From NCBI RefSeq assembly GCF_020382885.2, contig NC_058514.1, positions 471,501 through 535,500 on the forward strand: DNA of 64,000 nucleotides, read 5' to 3'. Origin of the DNA: Scatophagus argus. Lineage: Eukaryota; Chordata; Actinopteri; Scatophagidae. Position 1 is the stretch's first letter. Every line of letters starts with the position of its first letter. The position numbers were made by a program, and so were the translations under genes. Positions 1 to 12,939 of the stretch are shown piece after piece. The notes below the pieces were generated by a model. It worked only from the letters and a program-made list of their open reading frames with translations, searched no databases and was not told where the DNA came from.

Positions 1-1547
1 AAAAGTTATTTTGGTACGTTAATGTTTCCAAGGTTAAGAATAAAAGGAAGTAAACTGTTCACGTGACTGACAGAAAGGATGGAGAAACTACAAAACAAGT
101 GGCAGCTTTTAGAAAGATGACAGCTTCCTGCCAGTAACTTGTGGAAGAGTTTGTGATGTGTTGCAGCCATGTTGGAACATGAGACGTTTCCAGTCCAAAC
201 ACTGATGGTGACGCTGATGTGTTGACCAATCAACGCACATTCAGGTCACTTTAGCTTCCTCTCTGCTGGGAGCTTTTTTGACATCCACGATTGTTCCCGC
301 TTTCTTTCAGCGTGATTACATCCTGTTAGGACAAGCTGAAAACTACTCTGGTCCAAAGCCCAGTGCCACAATGAGCTCACTACTAATGAAGGCTAAGCTA
401 GCGCACAGAACAAAGGTTTGTCTCTTCAGATCTCATTCCAGCCAAGAGAAGATCTAAATTCTGGTCTCTATGGGATTGACAGGGTCAGAGGGCAACAGGA
501 AGTGGAATGTTCTAGAGCTGGTTCATTTAGGGACTTTAAGGAGGACTTACAGTGCAGCCACAGCAGGAGGGCGAATACAGGCGCTACGTTAAAACGCTGC
601 TACACATGAAACATCCAGAACTTCGTTCAGACAGCCAGACTCAGGAAACGAGATGAAAAGGTATTTCTCTATTTATGATGGATTTCAAGAACAGCTGACT
701 GTCGGATTTTAATGCAGAGGTGGGACAAGTCTCAAGTCCTGCCCAAACGGTCCAAGTCAAGACCAGCAGTCACAAGTCAAAATAGGAAAGTCACAGCTGG
801 AGTCCCAAGTCGAGCAGGAGGATGTCAAGTCAGTCCAACAATCTCTGGTGTCAAAGTTGGTCTGTCTCAGAGTCGTGACACGAGTCCACACCTCTGCTTT
901 GATCCGTCTGTTCTTTGTGTCTGTACTTTCTGTCAGTGGAAACATGTCCTGTGTTGTCTCCACTCTGTCGCCAAAAGTGAAGACTCTTTCATCACTTTAA
1001 AATAGTTTGACTGTCCCTTTAAATCTGGCCAACAGAACGAAGCTGTGAACATCCATCTGTGAACACGATACCTTAATGAATGTGGTACGAGACTCAGAAG
1101 ACCAGAGGAGGGTCAGAAGAAAACCTGCAGGTGGAGACAGACACCACAGACCAGACCTTGGCAGAGTTGGGGGATGGAAAGCTTAAAGACAAAGACCCTC
1201 AACAGACCTGCAGCTGCCTGCTCAGCTAAACTTCATACAACAAAATCATCCAGTCAGCATGTGAGAACCAACACACTGCAAGGAAATCTCGTCAGAAAAG
1301 CTTTGTTCTCCTTCATGACATTCTGACAATAAGGACTGTAACCTAACGGTTTCCACAGCCATTTAATCATCAGTTCATCAATCGCTTCATCAGTTTCCAG
1401 GGTTCGAGCAAGCTGATAATCACTGACATCTAAACTCTTCGCTTCAGAAAAACATCTGAAACGGGAGACAAGCTGACACACGACGTCAGCAGGCGAGTTA
1501 CGTCTGAAGCCGTTGTGGCGACATCATGTTTGACCTTTGACACCCAC
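1..1547. other. eps8 terminal intron (partial)
   Basis: Sequence after the eps8 exon ending at 1548. No conserved exon was recognised on either strand. A short 'gactgtccctttaaat' motif at about 1010-1026 resembles the end of the TTAAAGGAACAGT repeat family found elsewhere in the window. Nothing else stands out. Confidence 0.5.
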
Positions 1548-4500
1548 CTCCAGCGCCGCCTTCTGCACGGTGACTTGGCTATAGACTCGGGCTCCGTCAT
1601 CGGGACAAACCGTCTTCAGCTCCTCCTTGTTGAGAGAGAAGAGCTGAGCTCCGGTCAGAACGCCGAGGCTGGTGATTGTGCTGCACAGAGGACAGGGACA
1701 CAGTCAGGTCAGACGCACCTGGACACGTCTGGACACGTCCTCAGCGATTTACATGTTCACACAAAGCTGTTTTGCTTCAAACCTAAGAGGATGGACATGT
1801 TTGTCTCCAGCCTGTGGACAACAATGTCCATATGAATGTGAGATTCACAGCTGCACTGATGTCCATCAACAGAACAGTAATTCACGTCAGACAATTTTTT
1901 GATCCTTTCTGTTATCTGTTGGTCACACAGAACAACACATCTAAAGACATCTTGGACATCTTTTATGTGACATTTTAAAGACCAAACGATTCACTTTTAT
2001 GACTAACCAACAGAGTTAATAAGTCAATAACAGGCATCATTTTGATTTCACTTGTCATAAATTTCACTCTCATTCGGGTTTCCCTGCAGACAGTGAACAC
2101 ATCCACCCAGCTTTGTTCTCAGAGACTCACACTGGGCTGAAGCCTTTGGCCTCTAACCAGGCTTTGACATCGTCAGGCGACGAGTCGTAGGTGATGCTGA
2201 TGGACGGCAGGCTGCTGCTGCGAGAAGGAACCTGAAACTTCTTCTGAGCGCTGCGACCCAAAGTCAGTCTGTGCATCAGCTCATCCTGAACTTCCTCCAT
2301 GTTGGATTTCCTGCCTGCAGGAGGAGACAAAGCAACAGACTGCAGTCAAAAACATCGTGTGGAAATGTCAGTGTCATCCAATCAGACAAACAAATTCAAT
2401 TGGATGTGCCAAACTAACCAACTACAAATCTAACGACAGAAAAGTCAAAATGAAAACTGGACAGATGCTGATGTCTTCATCACTCACGGTTGACGGCTGC
2501 AGGCCTCTGGTTGCTGTGGTCCCTCATGGCGACGCTGCCGTTGTCGCTGGATGTGGTGCTGTTCTGGCGGCTGACCGTGCTGCTGCTGGCAGCTGGCTTG
2601 GCGGGCTCGGCAGTTGGTGGAGGCAGCGGTGGCGTGGGCAGCCTGGCGGGGGCAGGAGGAGGCGGCGTGGGAGCCGGAGGCATTGGAGTCACTACTGGTT
2701 TACTGGGGATGTAGTCTGACCGGGTCGTCTGCTTCTGATGGAGGACAGATTTAACAGCGAACTGATGTCAGACTTACTGTCTGTAGGTGTTTAGACAGAC
2801 ACAGACTGCACTAAAACCTCTGAACCTCCATGTTTAAAGTTGTGTTGTCTATTTGTTGTTTACCTCATTCAACTCTCCCAGTAGTTGCTGGAAACGTGAA
2901 ATGAAACATAAAACATGGTGGTAGTGAAACGGTGACACAAAATGTTTTATTCACACCACTGCAAACTCACCGCAGGGGAATCTACTGAGATTATCGTCTA
3001 CACATTTTGAAAGTGTTGACAAACACATCGATCAAACTCTAAATAACACCCAAAGGAACAGTCCGACACTTAAAAATGATCCCATTCTTATCAACATCGG
3101 ATCTGAGATTCAGGACTTGCTTAGCCTAGCTTAGCACAAACACTAAAAGCAGAGGGACACTGCTAGCAAGTATAGCTACAAAACAGCAATAACAAACATT
3201 ATGTAATATGTCTGTAGGTACTGCAAAGCAAGCGTGTCAGTAGCTCACTGATGGTAGTTAACAAACAATGCAGCTGTTGTTATGGTATTTTTTAGCTAAC
3301 GCTGTTATAGCCTAGCTTAGCACAAAGACTGTAAACAGGGGAAATACAGTCAGTATAATCAAGATGGGTTTATAGCTGGTTGATGTTGTGGTCAGCTATA
3401 AACACACAGCATTTAACCAGCATTATGATAGGTGTTTCTAACTCATTGATAAATAGAAAATGTATTGGATGATAGCCATTTGTTGCTACCTGGTTGTTGC
3501 TAATACATGGTTAACCTAGCTTAGCACAAAGAGGGGTGCCAAGGGGAAACTGCCAGACAGCTAACACGATCGGTAAGGCAGCTGTCGCTAGCTGATGTTA
3601 CTGTTGGCCACAAACAGCACATTTAACATTAATAACCATGTATAGCTAATGTTGTTATGGTGGTTACAGAGAACTGATTTATTTTAGCTAATCAATGTTC
3701 CAGTTTAAGCTAGGCAATCAGTGCTTAAAACAATGACTTGAAGAAGAGGGAAACTGCTAGAAACAGCCAAAAAAAGAAAAAAAAAAAAAAAAAAAGAAAA
3801 ATTAGCATATCTACCATGCTAGTTGTTGCTAGCTACAGACTGGGAATACACCCAACACGGCAAATGTTTGTTAGTGGTTACAAATAGACAGGAAATATGT
3901 GTTACATCACGACATGTTAGCCTAGCTTTGCACAAAGGTTAGATGTAAACAGGTATAGAATTTGAGATTTTAAAAAGAAGACATAGTTTTAGCAGCAGTT
4001 AGCACCGAAGCTCTTTGTTTATCAATAAACCTGTAAATTAATCTTTTTTCACAAAATGTGAGACTGTTCCTTTAAGATCCACTGCAAACCACATACAGCA
4101 TGAGCTCATATGGAAAACTACTGGAGAAAAATCTGGAAAACTTAAAATGCTCATCTCAAAGTCTTCCTACCTTGAACAACTCAAACTCCCTCTTTGGCAT
4201 CATAAGCTTTAAAAGTTAAAAATAAAACACAGAGATGGAGGTGACAGTGATGTAATGAACCTCATGAGGTGATTTCTGATGAAGCATCCAGTGAACACTG
4301 ACGTTCAGGTGTCTTACCTGTATGGTGTGGCTGTAGATGGGCTCTCCTCTGCCAGTGATGTCCACTGCTTTGGTAATCTCCAGGATGTTGTTTGGCACGT
4401 AGCCCGACGCCCCGCAGCCGTTACAAACCTTCCACCACTGCTTCCTGTCGTCAAGAACCTGACAGACCATAAACAGGGATTACGCGGTTAACTCAAGACT

Positions 4501-7500
4501 TAAGTTTAAGACTGAATTTCAAGAATTTCCCTTCAGGGATAAATAAAGGAATTCTGAATTCATAATATTTCACCTGCCAAGACCTATTGTGAACAAGTAT
4601 ATTTTATACTGATCTATGAAGTTAATGCATAAAATTATTTAAAATTACAAAGATAAATTACACCGTTTACCTCGACGACCTCGTCTTTGAGGACCGACAG
4701 CTCCGTATTGTTTCTCGCCACAAAGTCGTATTTAGATTTGGCAAACAGTTTTGATTGGCCTCTGCCGTCAGCAGCAAAACTTCTGAAATAAACCAACCAA
4801 TCACAACATCACTGATTATAGCTAATCACAAAGTTCAGCAAAAAAGAGTCTGTGCAGCTACTGGAAATAATGAAAAGTTTATTTTTAATGACTAAAACTA
4901 ATTAAACTAATTTAACTAAAATGAACAGTGAGACATTTTCAGATAAATCTCAAGAAAATAACTCAGCATTTGGATTGTAGCTACGAAATAAAAGCCCAAT
5001 TCCAAAAAAGTTGGGATGCTGTGTGAAATGCAAATAAAAACAGAATGTAATGATTTACAAATCTGATAGACCCAGATTTTATTCCCAGCAGAACATAGAG
5101 CAGAGTGAGACGTTTTACTGTTTCATGTTTTCCACGGTGTAGCATCCCCTCTTCTTTTAAAAACAGTCTGTAAACATCTGGGAACTGAGGAGACCAGCTG
5201 CTGGAGCTTTGGGAGAGCAATGTTGTCCCATTCTTTCCCGACTGCTCAACAGTCCTGGGTCTTCTTTGCCGTATCTTTGGTTTTAAAATGCGCCAAATGC
5301 TTTCGTTTGCTGATCGATCTGGACTGCAGGCAGGCCAGTCCAGCACCCGGACTCCTCTACTACAAAGCCACGCTGCTTGGTCCCGCTCCTGGTTAGTCTG
5401 GAGGACACAGTGTCCCCGGGTTTCCAAAAAGAAGTTTAAATTTGGACTCATCTGACCACAGAACAGTTCTCCTCAGCCCATTTATAATGAGCTTTGACCC
5501 AGAGAAGATGGCAGCTTTTCTGGGTCAAGTTCATATATGGTTTCTTCAGCCTGCATGGCGAGCTGTGTTCACAGAAGGTGACTTCTGGAAGTGCAGTGAT
5601 TTCCATCACAGAGCGTTCGTGATGCAGCCTCTCCGGATGATGATCTTTTGATGATATTATGTAATGTAGATTATGAGATATTCAAAGTCAAATCAACTAA
5701 TCATTGAGGAAGATTACTTGGAAACTGTTCAACAATTTGTGGACACAGCTTTCTACAAATTGGTGAACTTCTGGCCATCTTTACTTCTGAGAGACTCTGA
5801 CTCTCTAAGATGCTTTTTTCATATCCAATCGTGTTACTGACCTGACCTGCCAGTTAACCTGCTCAGCTGTAAAATGTTCTTCCAGCTGTTCCTTGTTGCT
5901 TCCACTTACTTTTCCAGCCTTTTGTTGCCCCTGTCCCAACCAGACAAATTCAAAATCAGCTGATATTTTTCATAAAATAGTAAAATGTCTCACTCTCACA
6001 TCCGATATATTTTTTATGTTCTACTGCGAATAAAATACAGGTTTTAAGAGTTCTGCAAACCATTGCATTCTACTTTTCTGTACATTTTACACAATGTCGC
6101 AATTTTTGTGGAACTGGGATTGCATTAACTGGCGCGAACAACACTGGAGCCGTGGAGAAGCGTCCCGACTTCACATCAGGTCAGAGAAAAATGAAATTTA
6201 AAGACACGAGTCAGTGAGGGTGATTCAGTCTTTAGAGGTGAAGGAAGAAGGAGAAACATCTGAAGGAAGTCAGTTAGCATTTTGTTGGATTTTCAACAGC
6301 AGAGCATCAATCAACCTGAAGTTAAAGAAACATCAGAGGAGGAGGAAAAATGTCTTATTCTTCAGATCAATAGTGAGCATGTGACCAAACAGTGATATAA
6401 ACACACCATTAATGCATATTTTATCAATAAATAAAAGCACAAGCAAAACACACCGATGTGTTGATTTTAACAGAACTACGTTTGTTTGTATTTCCGAAAT
6501 ATCTTAAATAATACATAAAAAAGTAAGTAATTATTTACGTCCTGATGAATAAGTCATATTTCCTCTTCCACAGATTAATGGACAGTAAAGTGCAGATCTG
6601 GGATCAGTTCTCCAGGGCGTCATGTGACCTCACAGTTACCGGTCTACGCGGCAGCTGACGGCCTGTTTAAAAGCAGCCACGGCCGCATCCTGATCCAGGA
6701 TCTGCATGCGTTTGTTCGAGGTGTTGGAGAAAGCGTACCCGTCTGCAGGAGGGAACTTCTGCACTGCCGACTGCTGCACAAACACAAACAGGAAGTGAGT
6801 AAAACTTCAGCGACTTATGCCTGTTATTCATGGGGATGTGGTGTGCGGATATGAACCTCCTGAGCCAGTCTCAGTCTCAGCTCCTCTTGTCTCTGGATCT
6901 CAGCGCTGGCGAGACTCTCAGCCAGCTGAGTCAGCTCCTGCTCTCTGGACGGCATCACCGTCGGGAACGCCGGGGGCTCCCAGCCGTCCCGAAACTTCAG
7001 CGCACAGGGAGGAAAGTAATGATCCTTCGGCCACTCCAGCCTGAAGACGCATGTTCATGTGACAACATTTAACTTCTGGAAGCCGAGTGTGTGATGAGAT
7101 CATTCGATACCAAATCCGACTTGAACATTAACGCACATTTCCTCTGACCCACCACCATCTCACCTGCATTTAGTCCACCCGTCTCCCAGCGTGACCCACA
7201 GATGCCTCTCCTCCGCTGTTCCCGAGGCATGCAGGAAGTCGATGGCCTCTGTGGTCAGCAGAGGAACCACGACGCTGCGAGCCAGATCCACACTGCCTGA
7301 CGCCTGGATCACCTGGAGGGACGGGAGGGAGACAAGTGCAGGGTCAAACTACTGGTTCAGTTTTCAGTTTCAAGTTTCAGCTGTCAGAATTAGACAGTCT
7401 GCAGACACGTCTGTATGTCCACATACTTTTGGTCATGTGGTTTATGAACATACTGTGTAGTGGGTTTGTGTCCCCCCAACATTTGATTGAACAGCAGAGG

Positions 7501-10500
7501 GTAGGAACAAACAGATGAAGCTGTTTAAAGGATAAATAAAATGAAGTGCTGACTGACCATCCTGAGCGGAGTGAACAGGAAGTGAAGCAGGTCGACGGCG
7601 CTCGGGTTCTGGATGTGATCCTTCAGTTTCCCCTGCGGATCACAGAGTCTCTCTGAGGATGCGGTCACAGTGAAGTGTTTGTGTGTCTGTGGTCATGTGA
7701 TGGAGATGCTCCTACCAGCTGGTTGAAGGCGTGTTTGAACTTCTGCAGGCAGTCGACAAACTCGTCCTCGGCGGGAGGTTTGGAGCGCAGAGTCAGGACG
7801 CCCTCTGGTGGACAGAAAGCAGAAAAACTTCTAACTGTCAACTTCATTACAAGGAAATGTAAAAGCTGGTGAAATGATTCAGCTGGTGATACATTTTTAA
7901 ACAAGGTGGACACCCAGGACTGGTGTCACCTGTGCAGTATGAGACCAGGTGTGAAATCTGGGCCCGACCTGCCCTTCTCTTCCTGTTCTGCCACAGTGAC
8001 ACTGACTTTTGACCTTCTGGATGCAAAATGTCATCTCTTTTAGACACTTGTGTAAAACCTTGTCTTAATAATTTCATAAATTCTGGAGTTATGCTCACTG
8101 TGGCCTTCAATCACCAAATTCTCATCAAGTTCATCTTTGAGTCCAAGTGGACGTTTGAGCCAAAATTTGAAGAAAATTCCCTCAAGGTGTTCTGAAATAC
8201 TGCGTTGATGAGAAGAAGACGGATGGACAACCTGAAAAACTGCGGTGCGGAGGCAGAAAATCAGAGGAAGCCTCCAGAAGACTCGTCATATGAACCGACT
8301 GGTTTGGAGCAATCTGAGACCTTTACTGTCACATTTGGGCTCAGTGGTCATGAGAGCACACGAGACAAACGCAGTAAAAATATCATCAGTGATATCACAA
8401 ATATGTGAACGTTTATCACAACACAAACCATCTGTCTGCTTTTACTTTTGGCCTGAGGAGATCTCATGTGACTCCTTCCCTGTTCCATTAGTCCACTCTG
8501 TTCTTCTCACTTTAAGTCTCGTGTTTATGATGGAATCTTTTCTCAAACACAACTTTATTGTTTTAGTTATGTTCCGTGTGTCTGAGGAAGACTCATGTTG
8601 ACAACCTGAACCACCTGGTGCTGAGCCAGCATCATTTCTCACCACCTGGACTTTTCTTTTTGCCTTTCTTGGTCTTCTTCCTCTTGGAGAGCTCGTTAAA
8701 GGCCTCAGCGGCCTTCTGAAGTTTGGTGACGAAGAACTCAATGTCGTCCAGGATGTGGTTCAGGATTTGCTGCCAAGATGAAAGAACATTTACAGGTTTG
8801 ACTTTAGCGGGACTTTTATTCTGCACTGATTCACTGACATTAATGATTAAACCTAAACCAACAGACCAAAGGTCAGTTTTCCCACGGCTCCGACATCTCA
8901 GCCATCGGTCCTTTATGTAACCAGATTTGCCCCCAAAGCTTCCAAACTCTGATTACATTTAAATCAAACTACACTCCAATCAGCTTAAAATGTGTATGTA
9001 TTGTCCTGCGAACCTAGAAGACCTCAGATTTAAAGACAGGCTGCAGCAGCGGGTTCACCAGCTGCTCACAGATCAGTGAAAAACTGAATTATTTGAAAGG
9101 GACAGACTGGACTCACCACGTCTCGGTCCACTCTGCCTGCCGTCACCTCCACTGGTCCGTCCTCCTCCGACTGCCGTCTCTGCTTCTCATCTGCAGACGG
9201 GAAATAACCAGTCAATCACCACTAATAATAACCAATCAGATCTGTAGGTTTACTGAAGCTGGATGAATTTAATGGAGTTCAGAGATAAACACGACACGTC
9301 TGTAGCCTCAGGTCGAATAATTTTTTACTTTCTTCGCTAAGTGATGAAATGTTTAGTCTACAAACCGTCAGGAAGTTGGTCAATATAATTTCCCAGAGCA
9401 ATAAAATGCTTGTTGTGTCTGACCAACAGTTTAACACTCAAAGATAATTTATAACGACTTCTGTCATCATTACAAACTGGACTGGTGCAAGAACGTGGAC
9501 ATGGTCTACAGAAAGGGCCAGAGCCGCCTCTACTTTCTGGGGCGGCTGAGGTCCTTCAACATCTGCAGGACGATGCTGAGGATGTTCTATGAGTCGGTGG
9601 TGTCCAGTGCCATCACATATGCTGCTGTCTGCTGGGGCAGCTGCCTGAGGGTGAGGGACACCAACAGACTCAATAGAATCATCAAGAAGGCCACCATGTT
9701 GTGGGAGAGGAACTGGACTCTCTGACGGTGGTGTCTGAGAGGAGGATGCTGGACTTTCCCTCTCACCCTCTCCACAATGTGCTGATCAGCTACAGGAGCT
9801 CGTTCAGCAAAAGACTCTGACTCCCATGATGCACCACAGAGCGACACAGGAAATCATTCCTGCCTGTCGCCATCAAACTGTTAAACTCAGCACTGTGACC
9901 GACACACTCACTTTATATATACAACGTACATATTGGCTCTTTTACACATGTACATACCTGTATTTTTAAATTTTTCTTAAAAAATTTGAATACAGTTTTT
10001 TGTAAATACCTGTACTTGAGATTTTAGTTTTTTGTTTATCCTATTTTTATACTCTGCACTTTTCTCCTTTCTTGGTCGGGAATACTGCATGTGCAATGTC
10101 AAAAAACAAGAATTTCCCTCCAGGGATTAATAAAGGAATTCTGATTCTGAACAAGCAGCAGCCTGCAGCAGCGAGCTGCAGCCTGTGGATTTTGTCTCGA
10201 AAATGTTTTCTGGCGTCAGAAAGAGCTGCGTGCGAGCAGCTCTGCTAGCAGCTCTGCTAGCAGCGCACAGATATCACATGTTATGCACAGACATATACTG
10301 TACATCCAGGATCTCACAGCCCATATACTCCTCCTGCGGTGTGACATCACTCACGGTCTTGCTGCTCATTGGTCCAGGCCGACCAGGCGGCCGCTCGACT
10401 CTTCACGTCCACCTGATCAGACGCTGCCGGTGGTTCGGGGGCGGGAGCAGCAGGCGGAGGGGGGATGACGCCATCACTCTTGAGGATCATTCTGCAGACA

Positions 10501-12901
10501 GATCAGCCAATCAGCTGTCGGCATGACAACACGAGCTGCCGGTGTTTGATCATTGGTTCTTACTTGAGCGTCTCTGGTCTCTTCTTCACTTTGCCTCCTT
10601 TGGCATCGATCATGGCACTTTCTATGTCTGCATGGATCAGATTCGCCTGATGAAAGATCAACAGATTAATTTATTACAAACACACACGATAAACACTTTA
10701 AAAACCTTTTCAGACATTAAATCTGTAACATTTCTGGCTTTCTGGCTTTCGGACTTGTTTCTGTAAATCCTCTGCAATGACTTCATTTACTGATTCACTG
10801 AATCAGTGATGGTGTACCACAGGGCTCTATTCTTGGCCCATTGCCATTTATATCATATATCCAAACATCTAAAATTTACAGGCTGAAGAGCTTCTCGGGG
10901 GGTTGGAGATCCCAGAAAAGATTAAGTACATCCTTAAGGGGTTTTGTGGCTTCTTATGAAGCTTGTAGAGGATTTTAAGAGATGCCAGGGGTCCTTGAGG
11001 AAGTCACAGAGGTCTTTGAGGAGGTTCCACATGTCCATGGGGAGATTACAACGGATGAGGGTTAGTCAAGAGGTGCCAGGGGTCTCTGAGTGAGTTAAGT
11101 TTGCTCTGATTTAAACAAGGAGTCGAGCTGCTAACCAGGATTAACATTCAAATGCATAACATTTCTGTCTCTGCAGCCTCTGGACTGAAAGGACCAATCA
11201 CAGGCAGTTTACCTTGATGTCATCACACTGGAACAGATGGAGGTCAGGTTTGGTCTGACCCGATTCTTTACACACCAGAGCCAAGATGGAGTCATAGCTG
11301 CAGGCGTTTATGACAGCCTGGCAGTGCTGGATGGTCCCGATGGGGAAGTTCTCCAACTCATTCTGAAACCAACAACAAGTTCAGACTGAAAACATCCTGA
11401 AGACTCAGCTCGGGTTCGCACTCAGTTTAAACAAAGGCTGCATTCAAGAGCGCACATGAGACTAAGGGCACCAGAAACTGTTTAAACTTCAAATACATTA
11501 CAATTGTCATTAATCACAACAGCTAGCAACAGGAAGTAGACAGCAGACACAGTGGCATGCTGGGACATACGGGCTGAATAAACAACATGTGCACACAACT
11601 TGTGTAAGGTATTAAGTTAATCTGTTGAGACTTGCACTTATGTGTAACATCCCGCCACACGCCACAGTCACTTCTCACCTTCGTCTCCTGGTCGATGAGG
11701 CTCACATTTTTCTCCTCCACCTGCAGCAACATCTCCTGAGTCCAAACTTTTCCTTTAGCATCCAGCAGGCGAAGACGTCTGATGCCATCGTCCACCGTGA
11801 TCATCCCATCCTTGCGGTCCAACATGAATGTGGTCAGGTGCTGAAGACGGCACAAGGTAACACAGCTTCACATGCAGACCTGAGAGCTGCTCTGGGTACT
11901 GGATTTACTGGGTTAAAAAGGTGAGCTCTGTGACCCACCTCCACATGGTACTGCGACGTGTCCGTCAGGCTGTTGATGCTGGTTTTGGTGAAGTGTTTTC
12001 TTTGTTCTGAAGGAGAGAGCTGAGCAGTTAATAAACTCTGTCGCTCACTGGCTTCTTATGACTACACATGGAGCTTCGGTTGTCAGAATCCGACAAAGAG
12101 AGATCCACAAAAACATCTCCTGCTGTCACAAACCATCTGTCCCTCTATTTTCTGTCACCTGTGCGAGGGGAAACATCAACAGCTTCAAAATATTGGGTTA
12201 AAAATCACTCACACTCTTTAAAATTCCCCTGAGCTACAAAACAACAGCAGCAGCTGCAAACGAAAAGCAGAACCACAACAAGCCTGATTTTAACTGAAGG
12301 TCTCACACGCAGCTCAGGCCTGAACGCAACACAGCTCGTATTTCTGCAGTTTGTTTATGTATCAGAGCTTCAGGTGGAGCAACAGCTAAAAAAAACTATG
12401 TTTTTCCTCATGGAAAAGTTTCACAGGAACTAGAATGTGGACCAGAAATCCACACTCCACTTTGTCCAACAGGAAAAACATAGCTAAACAGCTAAAACAT
12501 AAAAAATAAGAGCAGAGTAAATCACACACACACACACACACACACAGGCTCACTTTGACTTTTCTTTTTGTGTTTGGCGGACGAGCGAAGGAAATAGATT
12601 TCATCTGATCCTGTTGGCAAAGATCAACAAGATACGAGAGATCACATGAACACGTTTCTTAACTCTAAACACACACACACACACACACACAGCCACAAGC
12701 TCGACTCTGACTGGTCCAGACAGATGACGGTGCGATCAGGAGCGAAAGGTCGGCTCTGCTGAGCTTTAAGCTCGGACACACCGAGCGAAGGGAAGCACTC
12801 AGGAGTTGAGGAGAGAACAACATGGACTCACCATAGAGAGCTTTGGCATGAGACCTGGCTTTGCTGTTGGGAGGCTCAGGAGACGGAGAACCATGACCAC
12901 T

Positions 12902-12939
<38 letters not shown>

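Noticed and set aside
12386-12604. Possible eps8 exon containing KRKVKVS-like sequence between coding exons 2 and 3
   Set aside because: Exons 12899-12832 and 12006-11939 join in phase to give the family sequence AKALY-EQRK without it.
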